From JAJDXW01 sp965214795 (GTDB lineage Bacteria > Pseudomonadota > Gammaproteobacteria > HK1), in contig OZ243976.1 of the NCBI GenBank assembly GCA_965214795.1, forward strand, positions 5,270,001 through 5,334,000: DNA of 64,000 bases, written 5' to 3'. Positions 52,921 through 61,113 of the stretch are shown in pieces; the first letter of the stretch is position 1, and every line of letters starts with the position of its first letter. The translations under genes and the position numbers were made by a program. A model generated the notes under the pieces. It was not told the origin of the DNA, ran no database searches, and saw nothing but the letters and a program-made list of their open reading frames with translations.

Positions 52921-53667
52921 ATGAGCCGATCCATTCCTTCCGCCGCCGCGATTGACTATCCGGACACGGACGGCAAGCCGATGGCCGAGAACGACGCCCA
53001 GCGCGACGCCATCATGTACGGCATCGGGGCGCTGAAGATCTGGTTCGGAGCGCGCGAGGACGTGTACGTGTCCGGGGACCTGCTCATCTATTACGAGGAG
53101 GGGAACCCCAAGGTGTCGGTCGCCCCCGACGTGTTCGTGGTGTTCGGGGCGGCGGACTACCCGCGATTGAACTACAAGCTCTGGGAGGAGCCGAAGGCGC
53201 CGGACTTCGCTCTGGAGGTGGCATCGCCGAGCACTTGGCGGGACGATCTGGGCTGGAAGCGGGAGCTCTACGCTCGGTTGGGGGTGAAGGAGTACTGGCA
53301 GTACGACCCGGTGGGGGGGCTTTTGCCCGCGAAGCTCCTCGGATGGCGGCTGGCGGGCGGAGCCTATGAGCCCCAGCCGGTAATTCGGTCCCTGGACGGC
53401 GCACTGACCCTGCGCAGCGAGACACTCGGCCTCGACCTGTGGGTGAAAGGCGAGAAGATGCGCTTCCGCGACCCGGCGACCGGCCGGGACCTTCTCAGCC
53501 ATGACGAGGCGTGCGCTGCACGCCAAACCGCGGAAGCCCGAGCGGAGCAGGAAGCCACCGCCCGCAGAGCCGCTGAAGCCCGAGCGGAGCGGGAAGCCGT
53601 CGCGCGTCGAGCCGCCGAAGCGCGTGTCGCCGAGTTGGAGGCGCTTGCCCGGGGCGATGGCGGCTGA
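52921..53667 (+). CDS. Uma2-family protein, tandem paralogue 3
   Basis: 248 residues. In the substrate-proximal loop after GVKEYWQYDP it reads VGGLLPAKLLGWRLAGGAYEP, unlike paralogues 1, 2 and 4 (TGENLPSRLLGW or MGEHLPSRLLGW) but identical in type to paralogue 5; ALTLRSETLGLDLWVK likewise groups it with 5. The tail has three AEARAE(Q/R)EA units. The frame is open upstream to 52726, but ATG 52921 matches all sisters. Confidence 0.88.
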   Translation: MSRSIPSAAAIDYPDTDGKPMAENDAQRDAIMYGIGALKIWFGAREDVYVSGDLLIYYEEGNPKVSVAPDVFVVFGAADYPRLNYKLWEEPKAPDFALEVASPSTWRDDLGWKRELYARLGVKEYWQYDPVGGLLPAKLLGWRLAGGAYEPQPVIRSLDGALTLRSETLGLDLWVKGEKMRFRDPATGRDLLSHDEACAARQTAEARAEQEATARRAAEARAEREAVARRAAEARVAELEALARGDGG

Positions 53668-53968
53668 GCGTTGATTCAGGCCGCCTTCGCCGCCTGCAAC
53701 CCGGAGCCGACCACGAAATCACCCGCGACCCCTTCCGGCGCCGGCAAGCAAGCCGCCACCCTCTGCCGGATTCAGTCACATCCCTGCTGATCGGCGCCGC
53801 GCCTCGCGGGCGGCCCAGCGCCACGATCGATCGCGTCGAATTCCAGAGGGGCAGCGTGGGCCGGCTGCCCTGCGCCGGAAATACTGCGCCAAAATCCTAC
53901 GGCGGCTGAGTAATTCGCCCGTATCGCGAGGCACGAACTTCCTCCATGCTGCGCCCGGCAAAATGGTT

Positions 53969-53997
53969 TTGGGGCGCGAGCCGGGCTGTGGTACCGT
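53969..53997 (+). promoter_or_regulatory. candidate promoter of Uma2 paralogue 4
   Basis: TTGGGG, 17 bp, TACCGT; the leader to ATG 54052 is one base longer than that of paralogue 3. Confidence 0.42.
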
Positions 53998-54051
53998 CGT
54001 TCGCAACAATCGTTCCGGCGACGCCGGGACTCCGTATCGAAGGGACCGCCC

Positions 54052-54840
54052 ATGAGCCGATCCATTCCTTCCGCCGCCGCGATTGACTATCCGGACACGG
54101 ACGGCAAGCCGATGGCCGAGAACGATGCCCAGCGCGACGCCATCATGTACGGCATCGGCGCGCTCAAGATCTGGTTCGACGCGCGCGAGGACGTGTACGT
54201 GTCCGGGGACCTGCTCATCTACTACGAGGAGGGGAATCCCAAGGCGTCGGTCGCCCCCGACGTCTTCGTGGTGTTCGGGGCGGCGGACTACCCGCGGCTG
54301 AACTACAAGCTCTGGGAGGAGCCCAAAGCCCCGGACTTCGCTCTGGAAGTGGCCTCGCCGAGCACGTGGCGGGATGATCTGGGCTGGAAGCGGGAGCTCT
54401 ATGCGCGGTTGGGCGTGAAGGAGTACTGGCAGTACGACCCGACGGGGGAGAATCTGCCATCAAGACTCCTCGGTTGGCGGCTGGCGGCCGGGGACTATGA
54501 GCCCCAGGCAGTGATTCGATCCTTGGATGGGACCCTGACCTTGCACAGCGAAACGCTCGGCCTCGACCTGCGGGTGAAGGGCGAGAAGATGCGCTTCCGC
54601 GACCCGACGACCGGCCGAGACCTTCTCAGCCATGACGAGGCGTGCGCCGCACGCCGAGAGGAGTTGGCCGCACGCCAAGCTGCGGAAGCCCGAGCCGAGC
54701 AGGAAGCGGCTGGTCGCCAGCAGGAAGCCGCCGCCCGCAGAGCCGCTGAAGCCCGAGCGGAGCGGGAAGCCGTCGCGCGTCGAGCCGCCGAAGCGCGTGT
54801 CGCCGAGCTGGAGGCGCTTGTCCGGGGCGATGGCGGCTGA
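54052..54840 (+). CDS. Uma2-family protein, tandem paralogue 4
   Basis: 262 residues, the longest of the five. Its core and loop (TGENLPSRLLGW, DYEPQAVIRSLDGTLTLHSE) group with paralogue 1. The tail adds an AARREELAARQAAEARAEQ segment also found in paralogue 5 and a QQEAAARRAAEA unit shared with paralogue 2, so tails and cores have different histories. Confidence 0.88.
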   Translation: MSRSIPSAAAIDYPDTDGKPMAENDAQRDAIMYGIGALKIWFDAREDVYVSGDLLIYYEEGNPKASVAPDVFVVFGAADYPRLNYKLWEEPKAPDFALEVASPSTWRDDLGWKRELYARLGVKEYWQYDPTGENLPSRLLGWRLAAGDYEPQAVIRSLDGTLTLHSETLGLDLRVKGEKMRFRDPTTGRDLLSHDEACAARREELAARQAAEARAEQEAAGRQQEAAARRAAEARAEREAVARRAAEARVAELEALVRGDGG

Positions 54841-55142
54841 GCGTTGATTCGGGGCGCCTTCGCCGCCTGCAACCCGGAGCCGACCACGAAATCACTCGCG
54901 ACCCCTTCCGGCGCCGGCAAGCAAGCCGCCACCCTCTGCCGGATTCAGTCACATCCCTGCTGATCGGCGCCGCGCCTCGCGGGCGGCCCGGCGCCACGAT
55001 CGATGGCGTCGAATTCCAGAGGGGCAGCGTGGGCCGGCTGCCCTGCGCCGGAAATACTGCGCCAAAATCCTACGGTGGCTGAGTAATTCGCCCGTATCGC
55101 GAGGCACGAACTTCCTCCACGCTGCGCCCGGCAACATGGTTT

Positions 55143-55171
55143 TTGGGGCACGAACCGGGCTGTGATACCGT
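55143..55171 (+). promoter_or_regulatory. candidate promoter of Uma2 paralogue 5
   Basis: TTGGGG, 17 bp, TACCGT preceded by TGA instead of TGG; the extended -10 TG is kept. Confidence 0.42.
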
Positions 55172-55225
55172 CGCTCGCAACACTCGTCCCGGTGACGCCG
55201 GCACTCCGTATCGAGGGGACCGCCC

Positions 55226-55993
55226 ATGAGCCGATCCATTCCTTCCGCCGCCGCGATTGACTATCCGGACACGGACGGCAAGCCGATGGCCGAGAACGAC
55301 GCCCAGCGCGACGCCATCATGTACGGCATCGGGGCGCTGAAGATCTGGTTCGGAGCGCGCGAGGACGTGTACGTGTCCGGGGACCTGCTCATCTATTACG
55401 AGGAGGGGAATCCCAAGGTGTCGGTCGCCCCCGACGTGTTCGTGGTGTTCGGGGCGGCGGACTACCCGCGATTGAACTACAAGCTCTGGGAGGAGCCGAA
55501 GGCGCCGGACTTCGCTCTGGAGGTGGCATCGCCGAGCACTTGGCGGGACGATCTGGGCTGGAAGCGGGAGCTCTACGCTCGGTTGGGGGTGAAGGAGTAC
55601 TGGCAGTACGACCCGGTGGGGGGGCTTTTGCCCGCGAAGCTCCTCGGATGGCGGCCGGCGGGCGGAGCCTATGAGCCCCAGCCGGTAATTCGGTCCCTGG
55701 ACGGCGCACTGACCCTGCGCAGCGAGACGCTCGGCCTCGACCTGTGGGTGAAAGGCGAGAAGATGCGCTTTCGCGACCCGGCGACCGGCCGGGACCTTCT
55801 CAGCCATGACGAGGCGTGCGCCGCACGCCGAGAGGAGTTGGCCGCACGCCAAACCGCGGAAGCCCGAGCGGAGCAGGAAGCCACCGCCCGCCGATCCGCG
55901 GAAGCCCGTGCGGAACAGGAAGCAGCCGCCCACAGAGCCGCCAAAGCGCGCATCGCCGAGCTGGAGGCGCTTGTCCGCGGCAACCACGGGTGA
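55226..55993 (+). CDS. Uma2-family protein, tandem paralogue 5
   Basis: 255 residues, with a core that matches paralogue 3 (VGGLLPAKLLGW) and differs at GWRPAGGAYEP. The tail diverges at its end (AAAHRAAKARIAELEALVRG), where the others have AARRAAEARVAELEAL. It is the last unit of the array; 129 bp later the convergent MaoC-type gene ends, with nothing recognisable between. Confidence 0.88.
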   Translation: MSRSIPSAAAIDYPDTDGKPMAENDAQRDAIMYGIGALKIWFGAREDVYVSGDLLIYYEEGNPKVSVAPDVFVVFGAADYPRLNYKLWEEPKAPDFALEVASPSTWRDDLGWKRELYARLGVKEYWQYDPVGGLLPAKLLGWRPAGGAYEPQPVIRSLDGALTLRSETLGLDLWVKGEKMRFRDPATGRDLLSHDEACAARREELAARQTAEARAEQEATARRSAEARAEQEAAAHRAAKARIAELEALVRGNHG

Positions 55994-56122
55994 AGCGACG
56001 AAGTGACGCTTGCCCGGCTGGCCGCTTGAGTCCAATCATCGCACCATGACCGGAGCGGTCGGCCCTCGTCCCCTTGAAATCCAACGCGATCAATCATGAT
56101 GCCGGGAGGAGGGGGCATCGGG

Positions 56123-57265
56123 TCATGCGGGCAGGCGCACCGTCGCGGTGGCCCGAACGGAAAGCTCGCCGTCCTGGTTGCGCGCCCGCTGCTCGATGCG
56201 AACCGTCCCGCCCGCGCCATCCTCGGCCGGGGTTTTGCCGGTCACCTCGGCTTCGAGATGGAGGGTGTCTCCGACCGGGTTGTGGCGCCGGATCTCGCAG
56301 TACGAGCTCTCGACGAACCCGTCGTCCCCCATCCAGTCGGTGAGGTGGTGGATCATCCACGAGCACCGTTCCGGCCCGTAGTCGTAGGCGCCGGGCGCCC
56401 CCACCTCGATCGCGAACTCGTCCTCCCAGTGGACCCGTTCGGGGCAGTCCGGGACCCCGAAGCGGTTCGCGATGCCGAGCCCGGAGTGCCGCGCGATCTG
56501 CCGCCACGCGAGCCGGTTCGCGCGGATGTAGAGCCCGCCCCAGCCCTGCGCGTAGCAGATGAAGCCGGTCACTGTCATGGGGCCCTTCAGCATCGGGGGG
56601 AGGGCATCGCCGATCCGCACGTCCGCGAACCGGCGGGGGTCCGCCCCGCGCACCCGCTCCCCGGCGTACCGGCGGAAGACCTCGTCCAATTCCTCGGGGG
56701 TATAGCGCCGTTCGCCCCGCCGCCGGACCTCGTCGTACTTCGTACCCCGCTCGCGGGCGGTGTCGCGCTCGGTACGGAAGCACCAGCTATCCGCCCCGCA
56801 GAGGAGGTTCCGGTCCCCGTCGAAGAAGTCGACGTGGTAGATCTGCCGCACCGCCCGCCCCGCGAAGCGGGTCTCGTGGACGACCAGGTCCTTGAGCCAC
56901 GCCTCGGTATGGACCTCCGTGTTCCGGGGCACCACCCGGTGCCAGCGCCAGTCCGCCCCCGCCCACATCGCGTGGATGCCCGGGAGCCCCCCGACGTATC
57001 CGGAGAGGATGCGGCTGCACGCGAAGAGGAACGACGGGGGCGTGATCACGTCGCCGTAGCGGGTGGCGCGGGCGTAGGCGGGGTCGCACCAGAGGGGATT
57101 GTCGTCGCCGATCCCGTGCGCGTAGTGGCGGATGTTGTCCCGAGTCGCCTCGTGGCACCAGGGCTCGAGAGAGCCCTGGATACGGACCCCGATGCGCCGG
57201 CGGAGCGCGTCGAGCCCCTCCTCGGTAATGCGCGGGAAGCGGCCGCCGCCGGGATCGGCCGTCAT
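56123..57265 (-). CDS. acyl dehydratase with two hot-dog domains (MaoC/FAS1-like)
   Basis: A 380-residue protein with an N-terminal FAS1-like dehydratase domain (about 25-170: ATRDNIRHYAHGIGDDNPLW, TPPSFLFACSR) and a C-terminal MaoC-like domain (about 215-378: GWGGLYIRANRLAWRQIA, then DWMGDDGFVESSYCEI). Such fused acyl dehydratases hydrate enoyl-CoAs of unusual acids or steroids. Its ATG overlaps the acyl-CoA synthetase stop as ATGA, and that gene overlaps a second MaoC gene, so the three form an operon: MaoC - synthetase - dehydratase. Confidence 0.87.
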   Translation of the reverse strand: MTADPGGGRFPRITEEGLDALRRRIGVRIQGSLEPWCHEATRDNIRHYAHGIGDDNPLWCDPAYARATRYGDVITPPSFLFACSRILSGYVGGLPGIHAMWAGADWRWHRVVPRNTEVHTEAWLKDLVVHETRFAGRAVRQIYHVDFFDGDRNLLCGADSWCFRTERDTARERGTKYDEVRRRGERRYTPEELDEVFRRYAGERVRGADPRRFADVRIGDALPPMLKGPMTVTGFICYAQGWGGLYIRANRLAWRQIARHSGLGIANRFGVPDCPERVHWEDEFAIEVGAPGAYDYGPERCSWMIHHLTDWMGDDGFVESSYCEIRRHNPVGDTLHLEAEVTGKTPAEDGAGGTVRIEQRARNQDGELSVRATATVRLPA

Positions 57266-59169
57266 GCCGGCCCGTCCCTCGCCGTCCGCCGAGTATCGCC
57301 AGTTGGCCCTGGGCCTTCGTCCGATCCGGGGGCGTCGGAAATACCCCGGAATCGCCGTTCGTCCCCGCAGCCCGTCCGCCGAGCTTCGCCGCCCGGTCGG
57401 GGGCCTTCATCCGATCGGGGGACATCGGCAGCGCGCTGGAGTGAACGGTCGTCCTCGCGGCTCGTCCCGGGCGGACTCCCGCCACGCCCCTCCGCTTCGT
57501 CGGACCGGGAAACGGAGGAAGGAGGGACGGCCGGCGATGGACTGTCGCGGCCGCCCTCCGCCCCGGACGATCCCCCGCCCCGCCCTCTCCGACTGCCGGA
57601 TCGGGAGGTGGGCGCTCCGGCGCCCGCCGGCCCCCGGGCCGCGCCCCCGGCCCGGACCGCCTCACGCTCCCTCAGCGCCATGCGGTTGACCTTGCCGGCC
57701 GGCGTCTTGGGAAGCTCCGCCACGAATTCGACCTGCCGTGGATACTCGTGCCGGCCGAGGCGCTCGCGCGCGAACGCCTGAAGCTCGGCCTCGAAGCCGC
57801 CGCCACCCGCCCGGCGCTCGCTCACCACGAACGCCTTCACCACCTGCCCGCGGAGCGCGTCCGGCACCCCGATGACCGCGACCTCGCTCACGTCGGGATG
57901 GCGAAGCAGGGCGTCCTCGATCTCCACCGCGCTCATCGTCCAGCCGGCCGAGAGGATGACGTCGTCGGCCCGGCCCGCGTGGTAGAACCAGCCGTCCTCG
58001 TCGGCGCGGCCGAGATCCCTGGTCGGGAACCACCCGCCGGCCCGGCGCACCACGATCTCGCCGGCGGCGTCCGTGACGGCGACCGCCCCGTCCGCATTCC
58101 GGATCGCCACCTCGACGCCCGGCATCGGCTTCCCGAGGCTGCCCGGTTTCATCGGGAGGTCGGCAGCCCCCGGATAGCCGCCAAGGATGACCCCGACCTC
58201 CGTCGTCCCGTACATGCTGCGCGCGGGCCGCCCGAACGTTCGCTCGACGAACTCGGCGGTGTCGGAGTCGATCGGCTCGCCGGTGAACGAGAGCTTCTCG
58301 ACTTCGTAGCGATGGGCGCCGGCCACCCCGCAGTTCTTCATCATCCGGTAGTGGGTCGCGGCCGCGGAGACATTGGTGATGCGGTGACTCTCGAGCACCT
58401 CGAGCATCCGCTCCGGCTCGAAACGCCCCGACCACGCGGTGATCTCCGCCCCGAGGGCGAGGGGGCCGAGGGTGCCATGCCAGAGCCCGTGCCCCCAGGC
58501 CGGCGAGGACGGACAGCAGAACCGGTCGCCGGGGCGGACCCCGGTCGCGTAGAGGGCGGCGATGAGGACCGTGACGATGGCGCGGTGCCGGTGCCGCACC
58601 GCCTCCGGCAGGGCCCGGGTAGTGCCCGAGGTGTACTGGTACATCGCCATGTCGCAGGACGCGGTGCGCGCCTCGAACTCGTCCGGCTCGCGCGCGAGCG
58701 ATTCCAGGAAGGCGTCGTCCGCCACGATGGTGCGGGCGCCTTCGAGCGGGGCATCGGCAAGGGCGAGAGCGGGGCGGCAGTCGTCGATGCGGGCGGCGAC
58801 GGCGTCGCGGCCGAGGAGGGTGAACATCGGAACCGCCACCGCGCCCGCCTTCATCGCTCCGAAGAGCGCGAGGTAGAACGGGAGCGACGGCTCGAGGAAG
58901 ATCGCCACCCGCTCACCCGCCCGCACCCCCTCACGCGCGAGGAAGTGTGCGAAGCGACTCGACCACGCGGCAATCTCGCCGAAGGTGTACGCCTCGTCGC
59001 GCCGGTCGGCGAACGCGATGCGGACCGCGGTCCGCTCCGGCGGATGGCGGTCGACGCACTCGTGTGCGATGTTGAGCCGCTCGCGGCTTCCCTCGACGAG
59101 ATCCCAGAGGGCGGCGCGGGAGAAGCGGGCTTGCGCGTCGGCGTAGCTCGTATGGTCGGTCAGCCGCAT
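57262..59169 (-). CDS. AMP-binding acyl-CoA synthetase-like protein with abnormal P-loop and disordered tail
   Basis: A 635-residue ANL-superfamily enzyme expected to activate a carboxylic acid with ATP and CoA. Recognisable: YTSGTT (179-184), SMYGTTEVG, GWFPTRDLGRADEDGWFYHAGRADD around the hinge, and the C-terminal catalytic Lys in TPAGKVNR (about 493). After YTSGTT, where the family has G-x-PK, this protein has RALPEAV, so the P-loop lacks the usual Gly and Lys. After about 510 there are some 125 residues of Arg/Gly/Ser/Pro low complexity with repeating SDEGPRPGG-like units, absent from normal members. Activity is therefore uncertain. Confidence 0.87.
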   Translation of the reverse strand: MRLTDHTSYADAQARFSRAALWDLVEGSRERLNIAHECVDRHPPERTAVRIAFADRRDEAYTFGEIAAWSSRFAHFLAREGVRAGERVAIFLEPSLPFYLALFGAMKAGAVAVPMFTLLGRDAVAARIDDCRPALALADAPLEGARTIVADDAFLESLAREPDEFEARTASCDMAMYQYTSGTTRALPEAVRHRHRAIVTVLIAALYATGVRPGDRFCCPSSPAWGHGLWHGTLGPLALGAEITAWSGRFEPERMLEVLESHRITNVSAAATHYRMMKNCGVAGAHRYEVEKLSFTGEPIDSDTAEFVERTFGRPARSMYGTTEVGVILGGYPGAADLPMKPGSLGKPMPGVEVAIRNADGAVAVTDAAGEIVVRRAGGWFPTRDLGRADEDGWFYHAGRADDVILSAGWTMSAVEIEDALLRHPDVSEVAVIGVPDALRGQVVKAFVVSERRAGGGGFEAELQAFARERLGRHEYPRQVEFVAELPKTPAGKVNRMALREREAVRAGGAARGPAGAGAPTSRSGSRRGRGGGSSGAEGGRDSPSPAVPPSSVSRSDEAEGRGGSPPGTSREDDRSLQRAADVPRSDEGPRPGGEARRTGCGDERRFRGISDAPGSDEGPGPTGDTRRTARDGPA

Positions 59170-59663
59170 CCGGGCTCCGCGTGCGGCCGGCGCATCATCA
59201 TCCCGGCCCGGCGACAGTACGCCACCACCTCGTCGCGCTGGTTGTACGCGGTGTGGCCGAAGGTGACGACCCCGCGGTCGAGCTTCGAGCGGCTCGCCCG
59301 CTTTTCGAGGATGGTGGTCTCCGCCCGCAGGGTATCGCCGTGGAAGACGGGGACGGGGAACCGGATGTCGGTCATCGAGAGGTTGCCGAGGGTGGTCCCG
59401 AGGGTGAGGTCGCTCACCGTCATCCCGACCAGCAGCCCGAGGGTGAAGATGCTGTTGACGACGCGGGCGCCGTGCTGGGTGGTGCGTGCGAACTCCTCGT
59501 CGAGGTGCAAGGTCTGGGCGTTCATGGTGAGGCAGGTGAAGAGCACGTTGTCCATCTCCGTCACCGTCCGCCCGTACGGGTGGCGATAAGTCCTGCCGAC
59601 CTCGAAGTCCTCGAAATACAACCCGGCCATCACCCCGTCCGCGTACTTCGAACCGGGGCGCAT
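59160..59663 (-). CDS. MaoC-family dehydratase
   Basis: A 167-residue hot-dog protein with LYFEDFEVGRTYRHPYGRTV and NVLFTCLTMNAQTLHLDEEFA, then GARVVNSIFTLGLLVGM, typical of the mesaconyl-C4-CoA hydratase/MaoC group. Translation may start at ATG 59663 or, more like the family, at ATG 59630 (MAGLYF), which has a G-rich stretch just ahead. The first start lies only 4 bp from the end of a MITE D copy, so that element now forms the upstream region and promoter area of this operon. Confidence 0.87.
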   Translation of the reverse strand: MRPGSKYADGVMAGLYFEDFEVGRTYRHPYGRTVTEMDNVLFTCLTMNAQTLHLDEEFARTTQHGARVVNSIFTLGLLVGMTVSDLTLGTTLGNLSMTDIRFPVPVFHGDTLRAETTILEKRASRSKLDRGVVTFGHTAYNQRDEVVAYCRRAGMMMRRPHAEPGCG

Positions 59664-59666
59664 GTT

Positions 59667-59903
59667 AGCCCGAAAAAATCACCGACTTCCCGCTGCGGCC
59701 GCCCATTCGCTCGCGGTCGCGGGCCGTACTCCCGCAAGCCGCTTCGACCGCGCGCACGCGCCAGTGTCAAGCCAGTGTCAAGCCAGTGTCGACTACGCCT
59801 CGGCAGCGCGCACGCGCGCTTTCGGTCCGTGCGGCCCGTTCCTCCATGAGATCGGGGGGCATCTTGGCGCCCTCGCGACGAAAGTCGGTGATTTTTTCGG
59901 GCT
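59667..59903. mobile_element. MITE D, complete copy
   Basis: 237 bp bounded by perfect 22-bp inverted repeats (AGCCCGAAAAAATCACCGAC plus TT, and its complement). The inside is G+C-rich with a CCAGTGTCAAG unit repeated three times near 59760-59785. No coding capacity. Partial or disrupted copies lie at 49938-50123 and 63308-63776. Confidence 0.9.
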
Positions 59904-60121
59904 GGCGCGCGAACCCGGAGCGGCGGAGGGTGGCCGGTCAGGACTATCCCACGCCGGCCGATCATCCGCAACGGGTTGGCTCAAGCCCCCGCATTCGTGC
60001 CCTCGGGGGGTCCGGCGGGCCGCGTGGATGCGGCCGATCGGCCCGACCGCGCGCGGCGAGCGCCTTCCCGGCCCCTCGTTCCATCGGGAACCATAGCGTG
60101 GGATGACCCTGGATGGCCGGT

Positions 60122-61009
60122 CTATTCGCCGCGCCCGTATTCGATGCCCTCGGCGTCGAGGAGCCGGCGGATGACGCCCGCATGCACCGCGAGGCCGGTG
60201 TTGAGGAACTGATGTTCCACCTGGACCCCTCGCCCGCCCGGCACCGGCGGCTGGAATCCGAGTGCATGGTGCATGGTGTGGGACTGGATCCCCCACACCA
60301 CGGCCTCTCGGTCGAACACCGGCCCCCCCATCTGCCCGATGAGGCTCGGCGTCGACGTCTCGATGAAGGGGCTCGGGTCGCCGCCTTCCCCGCTTCCCGG
60401 TGCCCGCGTGTTGACCACCCTCGTGAACATCCCTTCCAGGGGAAGCATCGGCAGCGGTACCGACCCCGGCGGCAGGGTGAACGCACCCGCGTCCTCGTCG
60501 TAGACCGGCTCGATCCGGTGCAGGGGGAAGCCGAGCTTGCAAAGGCTCCGGCCCGGCGCATAGCCCCCGGACGGATCCTTGAACACCGGGAACCGTGGGA
60601 CGGACGCGGGATCGAAGGGTTCGAGGCGTCCGAGGGCGAGGTCCGCGGCGGGCAGGAGCTTCGCCTCGACCAGGCGCGCGCTGTCGACGCCCCACCACAC
60701 CGAATGGTTGCGAACGGACGCGCCCCGCGGACGCTGGAAGGTGCGCACCCCCTTCTTGCGATAGCGCTTGTCGGCCGCCGTGTCGCGCTGGAAGTCCACC
60801 ACGTTGCCCCGGTAGCCCTGGTATCGCCGAGCGCTCTCCTGCTGTTGGCGGACAATGTCCAGCAGGTGCCCCGCGGTGAGGATCCAGCCCGTGGCGTTGA
60901 CCACGACGAAGGCCCCGATGGTGCTGCTGCACGCCCCCTGCGTGGTGCGGCTGGAAATGACCATCGGCCGCGTGAAGCCGGCCGCGATGGAGACCGCCTT
61001 GCTGAACAT
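60122..61009 (-). CDS. trypsin-fold protein with substituted nucleophile
   Basis: 295 residues from ATG 61009, which has GAGGAG about 6 bp ahead (the open frame upstream to 61081 is rejected). The chymotrypsin-like fold is suggested by GAFVVVNATGWILTAGHLLD with His48 and by AADLALGRLEP with Asp123. At the nucleophile motif, where GxSGGP is expected, the sequence is GQMGGPVFD: Met227 replaces Ser. The fold is therefore likely kept but ordinary serine protease chemistry is not possible. No signal peptide is clear. It could be a pseudoenzyme that binds peptides. The 218 bp downstream (59904-60121) show nothing. Confidence 0.8.
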   Translation of the reverse strand: MFSKAVSIAAGFTRPMVISSRTTQGACSSTIGAFVVVNATGWILTAGHLLDIVRQQQESARRYQGYRGNVVDFQRDTAADKRYRKKGVRTFQRPRGASVRNHSVWWGVDSARLVEAKLLPAADLALGRLEPFDPASVPRFPVFKDPSGGYAPGRSLCKLGFPLHRIEPVYDEDAGAFTLPPGSVPLPMLPLEGMFTRVVNTRAPGSGEGGDPSPFIETSTPSLIGQMGGPVFDREAVVWGIQSHTMHHALGFQPPVPGGRGVQVEHQFLNTGLAVHAGVIRRLLDAEGIEYGRGE

Positions 61010-61113
61010 ATCTTCTCCTCTCCCGGCTGCTCCCGGCTGCCGGCACGGGCCGCTCGCCGCCGCGCGGGCGGACCGGACCACCGCCTCCGCTGACCGCGGG
61101 GGGCCGCCCGGCC

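Larger units (their letters stand above)
52539..55993 (+). repeat. three tandem copies of a ~1.15-kb Uma2 unit
   Basis: Units at about 52539-53667, 53668-54840 and 54841-55993 each contain the same 220-bp downstream spacer of the previous gene, a 165-bp leader with promoter, and a Uma2 gene. The spacer (GATTC.GG..GCCTTC to CCTGCTG.TCGGCGCC) carries no ORF that I can support. The unit boundaries are approximate. Confidence 0.85.

Noticed and set aside
48924..55993. The Uma2 array as a defence or restriction island
   Set aside because: No methyltransferase, helicase, toxin or other defence gene accompanies it; a nuclease-like fold alone does not support this.
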